From assembly GCA_910585805.1 (NCBI GenBank), contig CAJUFB010000090.1, positions 1 to 14,940 on the forward strand: DNA of 14,940 nucleotides. The letters run 5' to 3'. A program made the position numbers and the translations under genes. This document shows, piece after piece, positions 1-7,491 of this stretch. The notes under the pieces are model-generated. The model saw only the letters and a list, made by a program, of their open reading frames with translations. It was not told where the DNA came from and made no database searches. This DNA comes from an uncultured Acetatifactor sp. (GTDB taxonomy: Bacteria > Bacillota > Clostridia > Lachnospirales > Lachnospiraceae). The stretch's first letter is position 1; every line of letters starts with the position of its first letter.

Positions 1-111
1 GCGGTTTTTGTCCTGCACAAGACTCTTGCGGTAACCGACAAGCTCACGCAGTTCATAAAGCCTCTTTCCGCTCTTGACAACACCACTTTTTTTTACTATA
101 CTAAGAAAGTA
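1..111 (-). pseudogene. Fragment resembling an IS110-family transposase
   Basis: On the minus strand an open frame runs from just after a stop at 112-114 to the window edge. It reads ...KSGKRLYELRELV, then GYRKSLVQDKNR. This resembles the segment after the DEDD domain of IS110-family transposases, where an 'LRELxRYRKSLVxxRxRxKNR' pattern is typical. No start codon or N-terminal catalytic domain lies upstream, so within this window it looks like an internal remnant whose 3' part is outside the window. Only about 30 residues can be read, so the family call rests on one short motif. It could also be an unrelated recombinase piece. Confidence 0.4.
74..102 (+). promoter_or_regulatory. Sigma-70 type promoter for the 279-761 gene
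   Basis: TTGACA at 74-79 is followed after exactly 17 bp by TATACT at 97-102, near-consensus spacing and boxes for a vegetative promoter. The spacer contains a run of eight T. Transcription would start near 109 and leave a leader of about 170 nt before the ATG at 279. The promoter overlaps the minus-strand transposase remnant, so it may have been created or brought in by the insertion. Confidence 0.6.
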
Positions 112-278
112 TCACGAAACAGATTTGCAGGATTCCGCACGGGAGGGCACATATATACTGGTGTTTCTCTCCTGAAAGTGCAAATTTGTTTCCAGGCAAT
201 TCCTAAGGTTGTGAATCGGGGAAGGCACCCATTACGCAAAACGGCATTCACTCCATAAACTTTTTTACGGCAAAGGGG
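109..278 (+). other. Long, possibly folded 5' leader
   Basis: This is non-coding sequence between the predicted transcription start and the ATG at 279. Two pairings are visible: ATTTGCA near 122-128 with TGCAAAT near 179-185, and GTGAAT near 211-216 with ATTCAC near 246-251, the latter enclosing a GG...CC core. I cannot match it to a riboswitch class I know. It may be only an untranslated leader. Confidence 0.25.
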
Positions 279-761
279 ATGGTACCCATCGAAAAAAACA
301 TACTTGTTGTAGATGAACAGGGTAACGAATATGAAGCGACCTGGCCGAAACGTGCCAGAGGTCTTGTGAAAAACGGCAGGGCGCGCTTCCTTTCTGAAAA
401 CAAGATATGCCTTGCGTGTCCGCCGGATAGAGATTTGGAGGATAACGGGATGACAGATATCAAAATGAACAATGCAGAACCGTCAGAAAACACAGCGGCA
501 GCCGCGCTGGCAGAAACGATTGACTTTGCATACATTTTTAATCAGATTAAGGCAATTCAGGATCAGACAGCGTATCTGAACAGTGCAATTGAAGGGCTTA
601 CCCTGATGAGTGACGGTGACAGCGGTGAGTGCGGCGCACCGGGAAACATTCAGGGTCAGGCTAAGGCACAGGCTCTGGGCGATGTGGTTCGCTGCCGGGA
701 GACTACGAATCAGCAGCTGCTGAATTTCTACGTTACTGTTTACAATGATATGACATCTTAG
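279..761 (+). CDS. Small protein with PLMP/RRXRR-like N-terminal domain, function unknown
   Basis: This is a 160-aa protein with two parts. Residues about 7-50 (ILVVDEQGNEYEATWPKRAR, then GLVKNGRARF...ICLACPP) follow the pattern D-x-x-G, then P-x-R-A-R-x-L-V-K-x-G-R-A-R. This is like the PLMP/RRXRR domain at the N-terminus of IscB/IsrB proteins. No RuvC or HNH part follows. Residues 55-160 look like a soluble, mostly helical tail with an ILE/LEU pattern and many Gln and Asn. No signal peptide or membrane segment is visible. The ATG at 279 directly abuts the AAAGGGG run at 272-278, so the start is poorly supported; the frame is open back to 207 but has no better ATG or GTG. The gene has its own promoter upstream and a terminator downstream, so it is monocistronic. 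The domain resemblance is by eye. Confidence 0.75.
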   Translation: MVPIEKNILVVDEQGNEYEATWPKRARGLVKNGRARFLSENKICLACPPDRDLEDNGMTDIKMNNAEPSENTAAAALAETIDFAYIFNQIKAIQDQTAYLNSAIEGLTLMSDGDSGECGAPGNIQGQAKAQALGDVVRCRETTNQQLLNFYVTVYNDMTS

Positions 762-778
762 TAGTAAAGACAACGCGG

Positions 779-818
779 ATATCCGCTGAAGCACCGCGCT
801 TCGGCGGATATTCTTTCG
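779..818 (+). terminator. Rho-independent-like terminator after the 160-aa gene
   Basis: The arms ATATCCGCTGAAGC (779-792) and GCTTCGGCGGATAT (798-811) pair over 14 bp with one G-T wobble around a 5-nt loop. TCTTTC follows, a short and imperfect T tract. The hairpin begins 17 nt after the stop codon. It separates this gene from the antiporter downstream. Confidence 0.7.
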
Positions 819-891
819 TGCGGCTGCGAACCTGGTGTTTTTATGACAGGAAAGTGTCTATAAATAAAAGATTACATAGGGAGAGATTATT

Positions 892-2088
892 ATGGAAGCT
901 TACAGTATTTTCAAGGATCTGGCAATTATCATTGTATTTGCAAAGATTTTCGGCATTCTTGCGAGGAAATGCAAGGCCCCCCAGGTGGTGGGTGAAATCA
1001 TTGCCGGACTGCTTATCGGCCCCAGCATCCTGGGACTGGTGGAACAGACCGATTTTCTGGTGCAGATGGCAGAGGTGGGCGTGGTCCTGCTGATGTTCTC
1101 CGCAGGACTGGAGACGAATCTGAAAGACCTGCTGAAGACGGGGCCGGTGGCCTTTCTCATCGCCTGCGCCGGTGTGTTCGTCCCTCTGCTGGGCGGTGCC
1201 TTGCTGTACATGGGCATGTACGGTGCCGCGCCCTGGGGCTCGGAAAAGTTCTACACCGCAGTCTTTATCGGCGTCATTATGACCGCCACCAGTGTGAGCA
1301 TTACGGTGGAAGCCCTGAAGGAACTGGGCAGGCTGAAGGGAAAGGTTGGTACCACCATCCTGAGCGCCGCCATTATCGATGACGTATTGGGCATCATTGT
1401 ACTGACCTTTGTCGTCGGATTTAAGAGTCCCGACTCCAATCCCGGCAAGGTGGTGCTTTCCACTCTGCTCTTCTTTGCCATGGCGCTGTTGGTAGGCTTT
1501 ATCCTGTTCCACGTCTTCAAGCGTCTTGACGACAAATATCCTCACACCCGCCGAATCCCCATCCTGGGACTGGCGCTGTGCTTTTTCTTCGCCTATGCGG
1601 CGGAGCAGTATTTTGGGATCGCGGATATCACAGGCGCCTATGTGGCAGGCATTGTTCTCTGTTCCATCCGGGATTCCAACTATATCGAACGGAAAATGGA
1701 GGTCAGTTCCTACATGCTGTTCGGCCCGGTATTTTTCGCCAGCATCGGCCTGAAGACCAGTATTGACAATGTAAACGGTGATATCCTGCTGTTTTCCCTT
1801 GGCTTTGTGCTGGTGGCTCTGCTCTGTAAGGTCATCGGCTGCGGCCTGATGGCGAAACTCTGCCGGTTTCGCACCGCAGACTGCCTGAAAATCGGTGTGG
1901 GCATGATGACCCGCGGAGAAGTGGCTCTGATTGTAGCCCAGAAGGGACTGTCCGTAGGTCTGCTGACACCTGTTTATTTTACGTCAGTTATTATACTGAT
2001 TATCGTATCGAGTATTTCCACCCCCATTATTTTAAAGGTACTCTATGCAAAGGATAAAGAAGAGGTTGGGGCGGAGGCAAGCGCCTGA
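892..2088 (+). CDS. CPA2-family cation:proton antiporter (Na+/H+ or K+/H+ exchanger)
   Basis: This is a 398-aa integral membrane protein that likely exchanges Na+ or K+ for protons across the cytoplasmic membrane. Some 12-13 hydrophobic segments fill nearly the whole length. Family marks are VGEIIAGLLIGPS (33-45), LLMFSAGLETN (66-76) and the paired aspartates D163-D164 in AAIIDDVLGI. These aspartates are the ion-binding site of electrogenic CPA2 members such as NapA. MTRGEVALIVAQKG lies near 339-352. The protein stops after the membrane domain, with only a short charged tail and no RCK/TrkA-N regulatory domain as in KefB/KefC. The ATG at 892 is preceded by AGGGAGAG at 877-884. The kinase-like gene begins 30 nt after its stop, suggesting one operon. 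Ion specificity cannot be read from the sequence. Confidence 0.93.
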   Translation: MEAYSIFKDLAIIIVFAKIFGILARKCKAPQVVGEIIAGLLIGPSILGLVEQTDFLVQMAEVGVVLLMFSAGLETNLKDLLKTGPVAFLIACAGVFVPLLGGALLYMGMYGAAPWGSEKFYTAVFIGVIMTATSVSITVEALKELGRLKGKVGTTILSAAIIDDVLGIIVLTFVVGFKSPDSNPGKVVLSTLLFFAMALLVGFILFHVFKRLDDKYPHTRRIPILGLALCFFFAYAAEQYFGIADITGAYVAGIVLCSIRDSNYIERKMEVSSYMLFGPVFFASIGLKTSIDNVNGDILLFSLGFVLVALLCKVIGCGLMAKLCRFRTADCLKIGVGMMTRGEVALIVAQKGLSVGLLTPVYFTSVIILIIVSSISTPIILKVLYAKDKEEVGAEASA

Positions 2089-2118
2089 CCGTAATCCCGG
2101 CCCCCAAGGAGGTATTCC

Positions 2119-2631
2119 GTGATTGTTTTGTTAACAGGCGCATCCCACGCTGGCAAGACCGCTCTTGCTCAGAAATTACTGGAAAAATACAAATTTCCCT
2201 ACCTTTCCATCGATCATTTGAAAATGGGATTGATTCGCAGCGGCTATACGGCGCTGACCCCGGAAAGCGACGACCGGGCGCTGACAGATTATCTGTGGCC
2301 TGTCGTCCGCGAGATGATTAAGACCGCTGTTGAAAACAGCCAGAATCTCATTGTGGAAGGATGTTATATCCCATTTGACTGGGAGAAAGATTTTCAGCCG
2401 GAATATCTGGAACACATCAGATATTACTGCCTGGTAATGAGCAAACGCTATATTGAGAATCATTTCCAGGATATCAAAAAATATGCAAATGTGATTGAAA
2501 CTCGTATGGCCGACGACTGCACTATGGAGACACTGCTCCAGGACAATTCCTGGTTTCTGGAGCAGTGCCGTCTTCATGGTACGAATTATCTTCTTATCGA
2601 TGAGGATTATACGACAGGAATTGAGTTGTAG
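2119..2631 (+). CDS. Small P-loop kinase-like ATPase
   Basis: This is a 170-aa soluble protein beginning MIVLLTGASHAGKTALAQKL. G7-ASHAGK-T14 is a Walker A loop of the GxxxxGKT type at the extreme N-terminus, as in small-molecule kinases (adenylate-, gluconate- or zeta-toxin-like folds). IDHLKMG (about 31-37) fits an acceptor-binding segment, and LIVEGCYIP (about 78-86) resembles a Walker B strand ending in an acidic residue. The substrate is unknown. Translation starts at a GTG (2119) supported by AAGGAGGT at 2106-2113, five bases upstream. It sits 30 nt behind the antiporter and is probably co-transcribed with it. Small P-loop proteins of this kind are often annotated as ATP-binding or 2-phosphoglycerate kinase-like; a more exact name is not justified. 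Confidence 0.85.
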   Translation: MIVLLTGASHAGKTALAQKLLEKYKFPYLSIDHLKMGLIRSGYTALTPESDDRALTDYLWPVVREMIKTAVENSQNLIVEGCYIPFDWEKDFQPEYLEHIRYYCLVMSKRYIENHFQDIKKYANVIETRMADDCTMETLLQDNSWFLEQCRLHGTNYLLIDEDYTTGIEL

Positions 2632-2639
2632 ATGGAAAC

Positions 2640-2684
2640 GAAACACCCTGCCGCAGGCTGCGGGGTATCCGCTGCCTGTGTTTC
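2640..2684. terminator. Possible bidirectional terminator between convergent genes
   Basis: GAAACAC (2640-2646) pairs with GTGTTTC (2678-2684) around a GC-rich interior that contains a CCGCA-GGC-TGCGG hairpin. It lies between the + strand kinase gene and the minus-strand AraC gene, which converge here. TTTCCTTCTT follows on the + strand. The T tracts are weak on both sides. Confidence 0.35.
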
Positions 2685-2712
2685 CTTCTTCACCGGCTCC
2701 ACTGCAGGGCGC

Positions 2713-3654
2713 TTATCCCAGACGCTTTACCGGTATCCAGATAGCGCTTTCATAAGTATCGCTGTCGGTGTCCCCTCCGGAATACCACTCGATATTGAGC
2801 TGATGCGCCATCTCATACTCCCCGTTTCCGGGAAGCCACTCCTTGAAAATCCGCGTGTTGACCGTCTGCAGCGCTTCCGGCATGGCACCGGTGCATTTGA
2901 ATTTTGCCCATTCACTGGCAGGAATCTCAACAACCTTCATTCCCTCCGGTACCTCGCCGCCCTGGTAGGCTCCTGCGATGTAATAGCGGAAATGTTCCGT
3001 GTCTCCCTCGTCCTCCACACAGACGCCGAATTCTCCTACCATGCATTCCGCAATGGTCTGCCGGATTCCGTCTTCGCCCGGTTCCTGCGGCGCATCTTTC
3101 CTGCAGTACTTCCCGCAGAACTCGTTCCAAAACTTCGGAATCTCCCTGTAAGCGGCTTCAAAAGAACAAATCCTTTCAAATCCGATCATCCGCATAGCTT
3201 CTCTTTTCTCAACCACAAATTCCATTCTGTTGCCTCCTTTTACCGAAATCTCTACAATCAGGGGAAGAAATACCTTGATCTGATGAGGATGCTGTCGAAG
3301 CTGCATGGGGGACAGGCCGTGAAAACGGGTGAATGCCCTGGTGAAGCTCTCCGGAGTATCGTAACCGTATTTGTATGCCAGGTCAATGACTCTCCTCTCG
3401 CCGCAGCCGCCTCCGCCTTTCCCCCGGCGTCCTTCCCCGGGAACGTTTCCCGCAAGTACTTCCAGGGCAGACAGATACAGCCTGCGGTTCCGCAGATATT
3501 CCCCGATGGTATAGCCTGTCACTATCTTAAAACATTTCTGGAAATAAAATGGGGAGAGATATACCGCGCCTGCCACGTCCTCTGCGCTGATGTTGTCAAG
3601 CAGATGCTCCTCCATGTAATCGATTGCCGTCCTTAATCCTGTCAGCCACTCCAT
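2713..3654 (-). CDS. AraC-family transcriptional regulator with GyrI-like effector-binding domain
   Basis: This 313-aa protein has two parts. Residues 1-125 are a double helix-turn-helix AraC head (first HTH around NISAEDVAGAVYLSPFYFQK; second HTH with VIDLAYKYGYDTPESFTRAF). Residues about 144-313 form a GyrI/BacR-type ligand-binding domain (MEFVVEKREAMRMIGFER at its start, IWIPVKRLG at its end). Such proteins usually bind small hydrophobic or cationic compounds and activate nearby genes. The ATG at 3654 has AGGGAGG at spacing about 6. One oddity is that about 15-18 extra residues (around 69-86, NVPGEGRRGKGGGGCGE) sit in the linker between the two HTH units, where relatives have a short turn. 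Whether the two HTHs still act together is unclear. No target gene is obvious next to it. Confidence 0.9.
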   Translation of the reverse strand: MEWLTGLRTAIDYMEEHLLDNISAEDVAGAVYLSPFYFQKCFKIVTGYTIGEYLRNRRLYLSALEVLAGNVPGEGRRGKGGGGCGERRVIDLAYKYGYDTPESFTRAFTRFHGLSPMQLRQHPHQIKVFLPLIVEISVKGGNRMEFVVEKREAMRMIGFERICSFEAAYREIPKFWNEFCGKYCRKDAPQEPGEDGIRQTIAECMVGEFGVCVEDEGDTEHFRYYIAGAYQGGEVPEGMKVVEIPASEWAKFKCTGAMPEALQTVNTRIFKEWLPGNGEYEMAHQLNIEWYSGGDTDSDTYESAIWIPVKRLG

Positions 3655-4113
3655 TTTTTCCTCCCTGCCGCCATCCGGTTCCGGATCCGGACAGCGCTCT
3701 TACCTGCTGCAGCCTGCCGCAAAACCGCTCCCTGCCCGGAAATCCCTCCTGGATGCCAATGCTTCCGGAACAGTTCCTGCGGTATGGTTCTATGATACCA
3801 TGCGCACGGCAACGCTCATGGCAGATGGCCATCCGGCCGCTTTCTGCCGTGAACATGATCATATTATACCTTGCGCAGCGGTAAAATTCCTGCCTTTTTC
3901 TGCTCACAATTGTCCGCGATATCTTTCCCTTTTCATCCATTTCCCGCCCTGCCATACCACGTTCGCCTTTTTATAACGGTTCAGCCGGAAGCTTCTTTCC
4001 GGGCTGGCCATACTGCCCTGGCAGAAAGATACCATATGCTTATACACTGCGGTCTCCACCATGGCACCAAGTTTCTTAGTAGTGGAATGCGGCGCAAAGA
4101 AACGGGGATTTCC
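3655..4113. other. 459-bp stretch without a convincing gene
   Basis: I find no ORF here with family resemblance on either strand. A minus-strand TATAAT (3863-3868) could be the -10 box of a promoter for the AraC gene, but no good -35 stands at the right distance. ATGGT/ACCAT arms near 3783-3800 form a small inverted repeat downstream of it. A minus-strand open frame (3596-3955) has no good ribosome binding site and overlaps the AraC start. Confidence 0.4.
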
Positions 4114-4607
4114 TTAGTTACTCAGTTCAATATGCATGCCCGGCATTTCCAGGGGATTCCAGTCTGTACTCAGCGCCTTTCTCTCCAACAGGAGTTTCAC
4201 CGGAAAGCCTCCCGCATTCACATATCTTCCGCCGAAACCTGCTTCTGAAGATGTCTGGGCGTATGAGCGCTTAAAATATCAATGGCAAGCCGGTCCATCT
4301 CCTCCAGTATCCCTGCCATCTTCTCAGCAACAAAATCTTCCGCAAGTCTGCATGCGGCAACATACTGCTCCTGCGTAAACAGCGGCATGGCAGCCTTATA
4401 CCTTTTCCTTTCCTTGAGGACATAGCCTTTCCTGAGCAGCTCTGCCGCAGCTTTCATGTCATATTCACTGAATTTGATGCAATCGCCATGGGCAATATCG
4501 CACAATATATTTATCATGTAGTCATTTCCGTAAAAATCCCGGTGGCTGCCTCTGGGGAGCGGTAGATAATCCATAAACCGGATTCTGTCTTCCCGGCTGC
4601 TTTCCAC
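4114..4607 (-). pseudogene. Small regulator-like gene broken by a one-base frameshift
   Basis: The first frame starts at GTG 4607 and reads MESSREDRIRFMDYLP, then YGNDYMINILCDIAHGD, KFSEYDMKAAAELLRKGYV and EEMDRLAIDILSAHTPRHLQ. It ends early at 4218. The next frame continues with GFGGRYVNAGGFPVKLLLER and LSTDWNPLEMPGMHIELSN to a TAA at 4114-4116. Adding one G to the two-G run near 4238-4239 (+ strand CC) joins both frames into about 164 residues with a natural-looking C-terminus. The helical, charged body suggests a winged-helix-like or partner regulator, but I cannot name the family. It lies 10 nt downstream of the MerR fusion gene and would be translated from the same mRNA. The start has no clear Shine-Dalgarno. 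A sequencing error could mimic this frameshift. Confidence 0.6.
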
Positions 4608-4617
4608 CTTTGGGGCT

Positions 4618-7410
4618 TCAGTGCAACAAACCTGCCTCTTTCATGACATGCGTGTCGTTTATTTCTCTATATGCTGCACGCCGAATCTCCTCGGTCACCT
4701 GGGCGAACTCCCGGAGTTTTGCGGCGATACGGCCCCGGCGCTGCTTATCCTGGAGCGCTTCCAGGGTTACATTGAAACCGCCTCCCAGAGTCTCCAAATC
4801 GTTCCCGTTGTCATTGTTCCACATTTCTCCGCAACGTTTATAGAGAGCGCTGACTTCCTTCAGGAAGGTAAGGTCCGGATTCAGTTCCATGGCTTTTTCC
4901 AGAAAGGCATGACAGCAGCTGGCATTTGTTGCCAGACCGCAGACATAGGCGGTATGGGCGGACCAGGGGTCAAACTCCTCCGGTTTTACACCGTCAAACC
5001 GCCCCTCTTCGATGTCCTCTGCCCATGCCCGGAAGGCAGCGGCCCCGAACCGGAAGCTTTCCGTCTCGGTGGCAAGAAGCTTGGGCAGAATGCGGACAGC
5101 CTCCCGGTACAGTCCGGCCAGGGAGGGCGTTTCCTTTTTGCTACCAATAAAAATCCATCCGGAATTAGGAAACTCGTTTTCCTCCAGAAGCTTTTCCAGA
5201 GGAATGCGCTCCGGACAATTATTGTTTCCCGTGATATACAGGAGGGTCTTTCCGTATTCCTCATAGCCCACCAGAACCCCTGCGGGAGGCTCCCCGGTGC
5301 CCCAGACAATGACAGGCAGCCCTCTGTCAATGTAGGATACAAGGGTCTGAAGATACATGTCCGGATTCCTGCGCAGTTCCCTCCGGGAGACAAAGGTGCT
5401 TGCATATCCGCATTTTTCAAAAAGCGCTTCAATGAAGCCGGATTCTTCGGAAACCAGGGCAAAGCAGGTGTCGGTTTCCCGCAGATTTTTATTTGGTCCT
5501 TCAACAAGCATATAGCCGCTGACGCCCTCCCCCCGGAATTCGCCTTTGGGATAGTACTGGGTAAACACGTCTCCTGTAAGACCCGCAAAAAAGTTATAAT
5601 CATAGTCGGTTTCGCCCAGGCATTCCATCACATACCTGGCGCAGCCGTTGAACCAGTAGTTTTCGCCGTACTCGTCAGTCACAAGGCGGTGGATGTTGGG
5701 AATCATATTGTTGCTCTGTCTCGTCGTCATGAGAAGTTCCTCCTTCTTTAATCTGGTTTTCGGGGCATAGGCAAGCTGTGAGACTCGGATGGCTCTGAAG
5801 TATTTCATGCCCTGACCGTTGGAGCCGATGATGATATCTCCCACAGCGGCCCGGCCAAAGTCCAGGGACATGTAAGGGAAACCCACGCCGCAGTAGCGTA
5901 TTTCTCCGTTGATAATCACTGCCAGATGCCGGGAACCCAGAATCCAGGTCACCCGGTTATAGCCCTTTTCACGGATTTTTCCCCGCCCCGGAAAATCGTA
6001 CAGATCCAGGAAAACAGGCTGACGGAAGGTGATGGCTTCCCGGCGCAGGGAGGCTTTTGACCTGTCCTCTGATGGCTGGTTCCCCATATTGATGCCAAAG
6101 CCTGACCGGCTTAGATTTCCCGGGGCGATGCCGCCAGCATAATATTCGTTTTCTCCCCCGTATCCCGGTTCCGCTCCATGATAAAAAAGGATGCAGCCCT
6201 CTTCGGAGCCATAGCCAAACTGTTCATCGTTTTCTCCCAGTCGAAATTCCATATCTACCCGAAAGGGCAACTTCACCGCCACATTGGTATTCAATACCCG
6301 TGTGCTGATCCATCCGGTGTACTCCGCCTCCCCGTTTTCCAGAACGCGATAGTGGGGATTGTTGATTGGTGTCATTTTGTCCAGAGCCACCTCCCTCTCC
6401 CAAAGAACGGGATTCCGGGCCTGAATTTCTTCAATGGTAATGGTTCCTGCAGGCACCTCCACAGGCTTTTCAAAGTAAGCAGGATTGGCCAGGCGCTGCT
6501 TTACGGGCACCAGAATGCTCACCAGTTCCCTGCTCTCGTCCGGAGAAATCAGATTTTCAATCAGGGCGTGCCGTCTCAACCCGCCTTCGTGGCTATAGTC
6601 GATTTCGTATAAATGGCTGTCATCAAAGCTTTTTACCAGGCGCCGGAACTGCTCTTCCACATCCTGGTCCGCATAGACATTTGCACAGCCATACAGCCCG
6701 CCGGGAAAGGAAATGTCCAGATAGTCGGTGTCATTCCGGAAACCCTCTTCTATCCGAAGCATCACCGCCCCCTGAGAGCCGTTCTGGAATTCGAACTGTT
6801 CATGGCTCCCCGGAAGTCCCGACGGAAGCCCCAGAGCCTGTACGGTATGCCAGAAGCCGGTATTGTCCGACTCCCCCGGAGACTGCTTCAGACAGGAGGT
6901 GAGGACACGCATGGGAGGCAGAAGGAGGATGGCGGTATCCAGGGGAGCGGACAACTGTTCCTGCAGGCGGTCTAAATGATGAAGGACAGGGCTGCCCTGC
7001 TCTTTCAGCAATTCTCCCTGCTTTTCCATCTCCTCATACAGCAGGGGCAATGCGGAAATCTTCTTAATCCCCTTTTCCGTCATCTTCTGAAGAAAAGTAT
7101 TGATAATGTCCTTCAATTCGGAAAGGGCGGTTACCTCTTTGTCAATTTCGGCTATTTTTGCAGTGAATGCTTCCACCAGGGTAGAAATCTCCGGGTTTTC
7201 GTATATGCTGAGAATCTCCTTTACGGGAATCTGCATTTTCCGCAGGATAATAATCTGCTGCAGCCGCTGAACGGAAAAACTGTCGTAGTAACGATAAGTT
7301 TCTGACGGCAGGCGGATGCTTTCAATCAGTCCCACCTGCTCATAATAACGCAGAGTACGGGAGGACAGGCTCAGCTGCCTGGTCAGGTCGGTGATTTTAA
7401 TCAAATTCAT
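4618..7410 (-). CDS. MerR-type regulator fused to sensor, jelly-roll-like and papain-like (BtrH/C39-like) regions
   Basis: This is a 930-aa protein. Residues 1-70 are a MerR winged HTH (IKITDLTRQLSLSSRTLRYY, then EQVGLIES...YRYYD). A dimerisation coiled coil follows at about 75-135. Residues about 185-310 resemble a GyrI-like effector-binding domain (SFPGGLYGCANVYAD; ISPDESRELVSILVPVK). Residues about 345-545 are beta-rich and perhaps a ConA/LamG-like jelly roll (VTWILGSRHLAVIINGEIRY; IIIGSNGQGMKYFRAIRVS). Residues 561-930 resemble BtrH/C39-like papain-fold proteins, with C590 in NYWFNGCARYVMECLG and a later GLPVIVWGTGEPPAGVLVGYEE. In this stretch the usual His is absent, so peptidase activity is doubtful. 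I chose ATG 7410 over 7428 because GAAAGGAG lies 7 nt upstream of it. Its promoter has a MerR-type 19-bp spacer, implying autoregulation. The signal sensed is unknown. A typical MerR protein has 120-280 residues. Confidence 0.88.
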   Translation of the reverse strand: MNLIKITDLTRQLSLSSRTLRYYEQVGLIESIRLPSETYRYYDSFSVQRLQQIIILRKMQIPVKEILSIYENPEISTLVEAFTAKIAEIDKEVTALSELKDIINTFLQKMTEKGIKKISALPLLYEEMEKQGELLKEQGSPVLHHLDRLQEQLSAPLDTAILLLPPMRVLTSCLKQSPGESDNTGFWHTVQALGLPSGLPGSHEQFEFQNGSQGAVMLRIEEGFRNDTDYLDISFPGGLYGCANVYADQDVEEQFRRLVKSFDDSHLYEIDYSHEGGLRRHALIENLISPDESRELVSILVPVKQRLANPAYFEKPVEVPAGTITIEEIQARNPVLWEREVALDKMTPINNPHYRVLENGEAEYTGWISTRVLNTNVAVKLPFRVDMEFRLGENDEQFGYGSEEGCILFYHGAEPGYGGENEYYAGGIAPGNLSRSGFGINMGNQPSEDRSKASLRREAITFRQPVFLDLYDFPGRGKIREKGYNRVTWILGSRHLAVIINGEIRYCGVGFPYMSLDFGRAAVGDIIIGSNGQGMKYFRAIRVSQLAYAPKTRLKKEELLMTTRQSNNMIPNIHRLVTDEYGENYWFNGCARYVMECLGETDYDYNFFAGLTGDVFTQYYPKGEFRGEGVSGYMLVEGPNKNLRETDTCFALVSEESGFIEALFEKCGYASTFVSRRELRRNPDMYLQTLVSYIDRGLPVIVWGTGEPPAGVLVGYEEYGKTLLYITGNNNCPERIPLEKLLEENEFPNSGWIFIGSKKETPSLAGLYREAVRILPKLLATETESFRFGAAAFRAWAEDIEEGRFDGVKPEEFDPWSAHTAYVCGLATNASCCHAFLEKAMELNPDLTFLKEVSALYKRCGEMWNNDNGNDLETLGGGFNVTLEALQDKQRRGRIAAKLREFAQVTEEIRRAAYREINDTHVMKEAGLLH
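5728..5748 (-). promoter_or_regulatory. Internal ribosome binding site and start codon inside the MerR fusion gene
   Basis: On the minus strand AAGAAGGAGG is followed after 8 nt by ATG (5730-5728), in frame with the large ORF. This is as good a translation start as any in the window. It lies exactly at the junction between the jelly-roll-like region and the papain-like region. It would yield a separate 370-aa protein starting MTTRQSNNMIPNIHRL and ending at 4618. Confidence 0.6.
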
Positions 7411-7491
7411 GAAACGGCTCCTTTCCATATGCTTTTCTCATCCCAGGAGCTTTACAACGATTTTCCGCGCAAAATAACATGATTTGGCTTA

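Noticed and set aside
2632..3636. 334-codon + strand frame
   Set aside because: It is antisense to the AraC gene, whose domains are clear on the minus strand.
3596..3955. Minus-strand 119-codon frame containing FYRC...CHERC
   Set aside because: The FYRC start faintly recalls desulfoferrodoxin N-termini, but the second Cys and the rest do not fit. It overlaps the AraC start and lacks a ribosome site.
4621..5751. 376-codon + strand frame
   Set aside because: It is antisense to the MerR fusion; low-quality composition and no start signal.
7411..7428. Earlier ATG for the MerR fusion
   Set aside because: The six extra codons contain the GAAAGGAG ribosome site of the ATG at 7410, where the MerR motif begins naturally.
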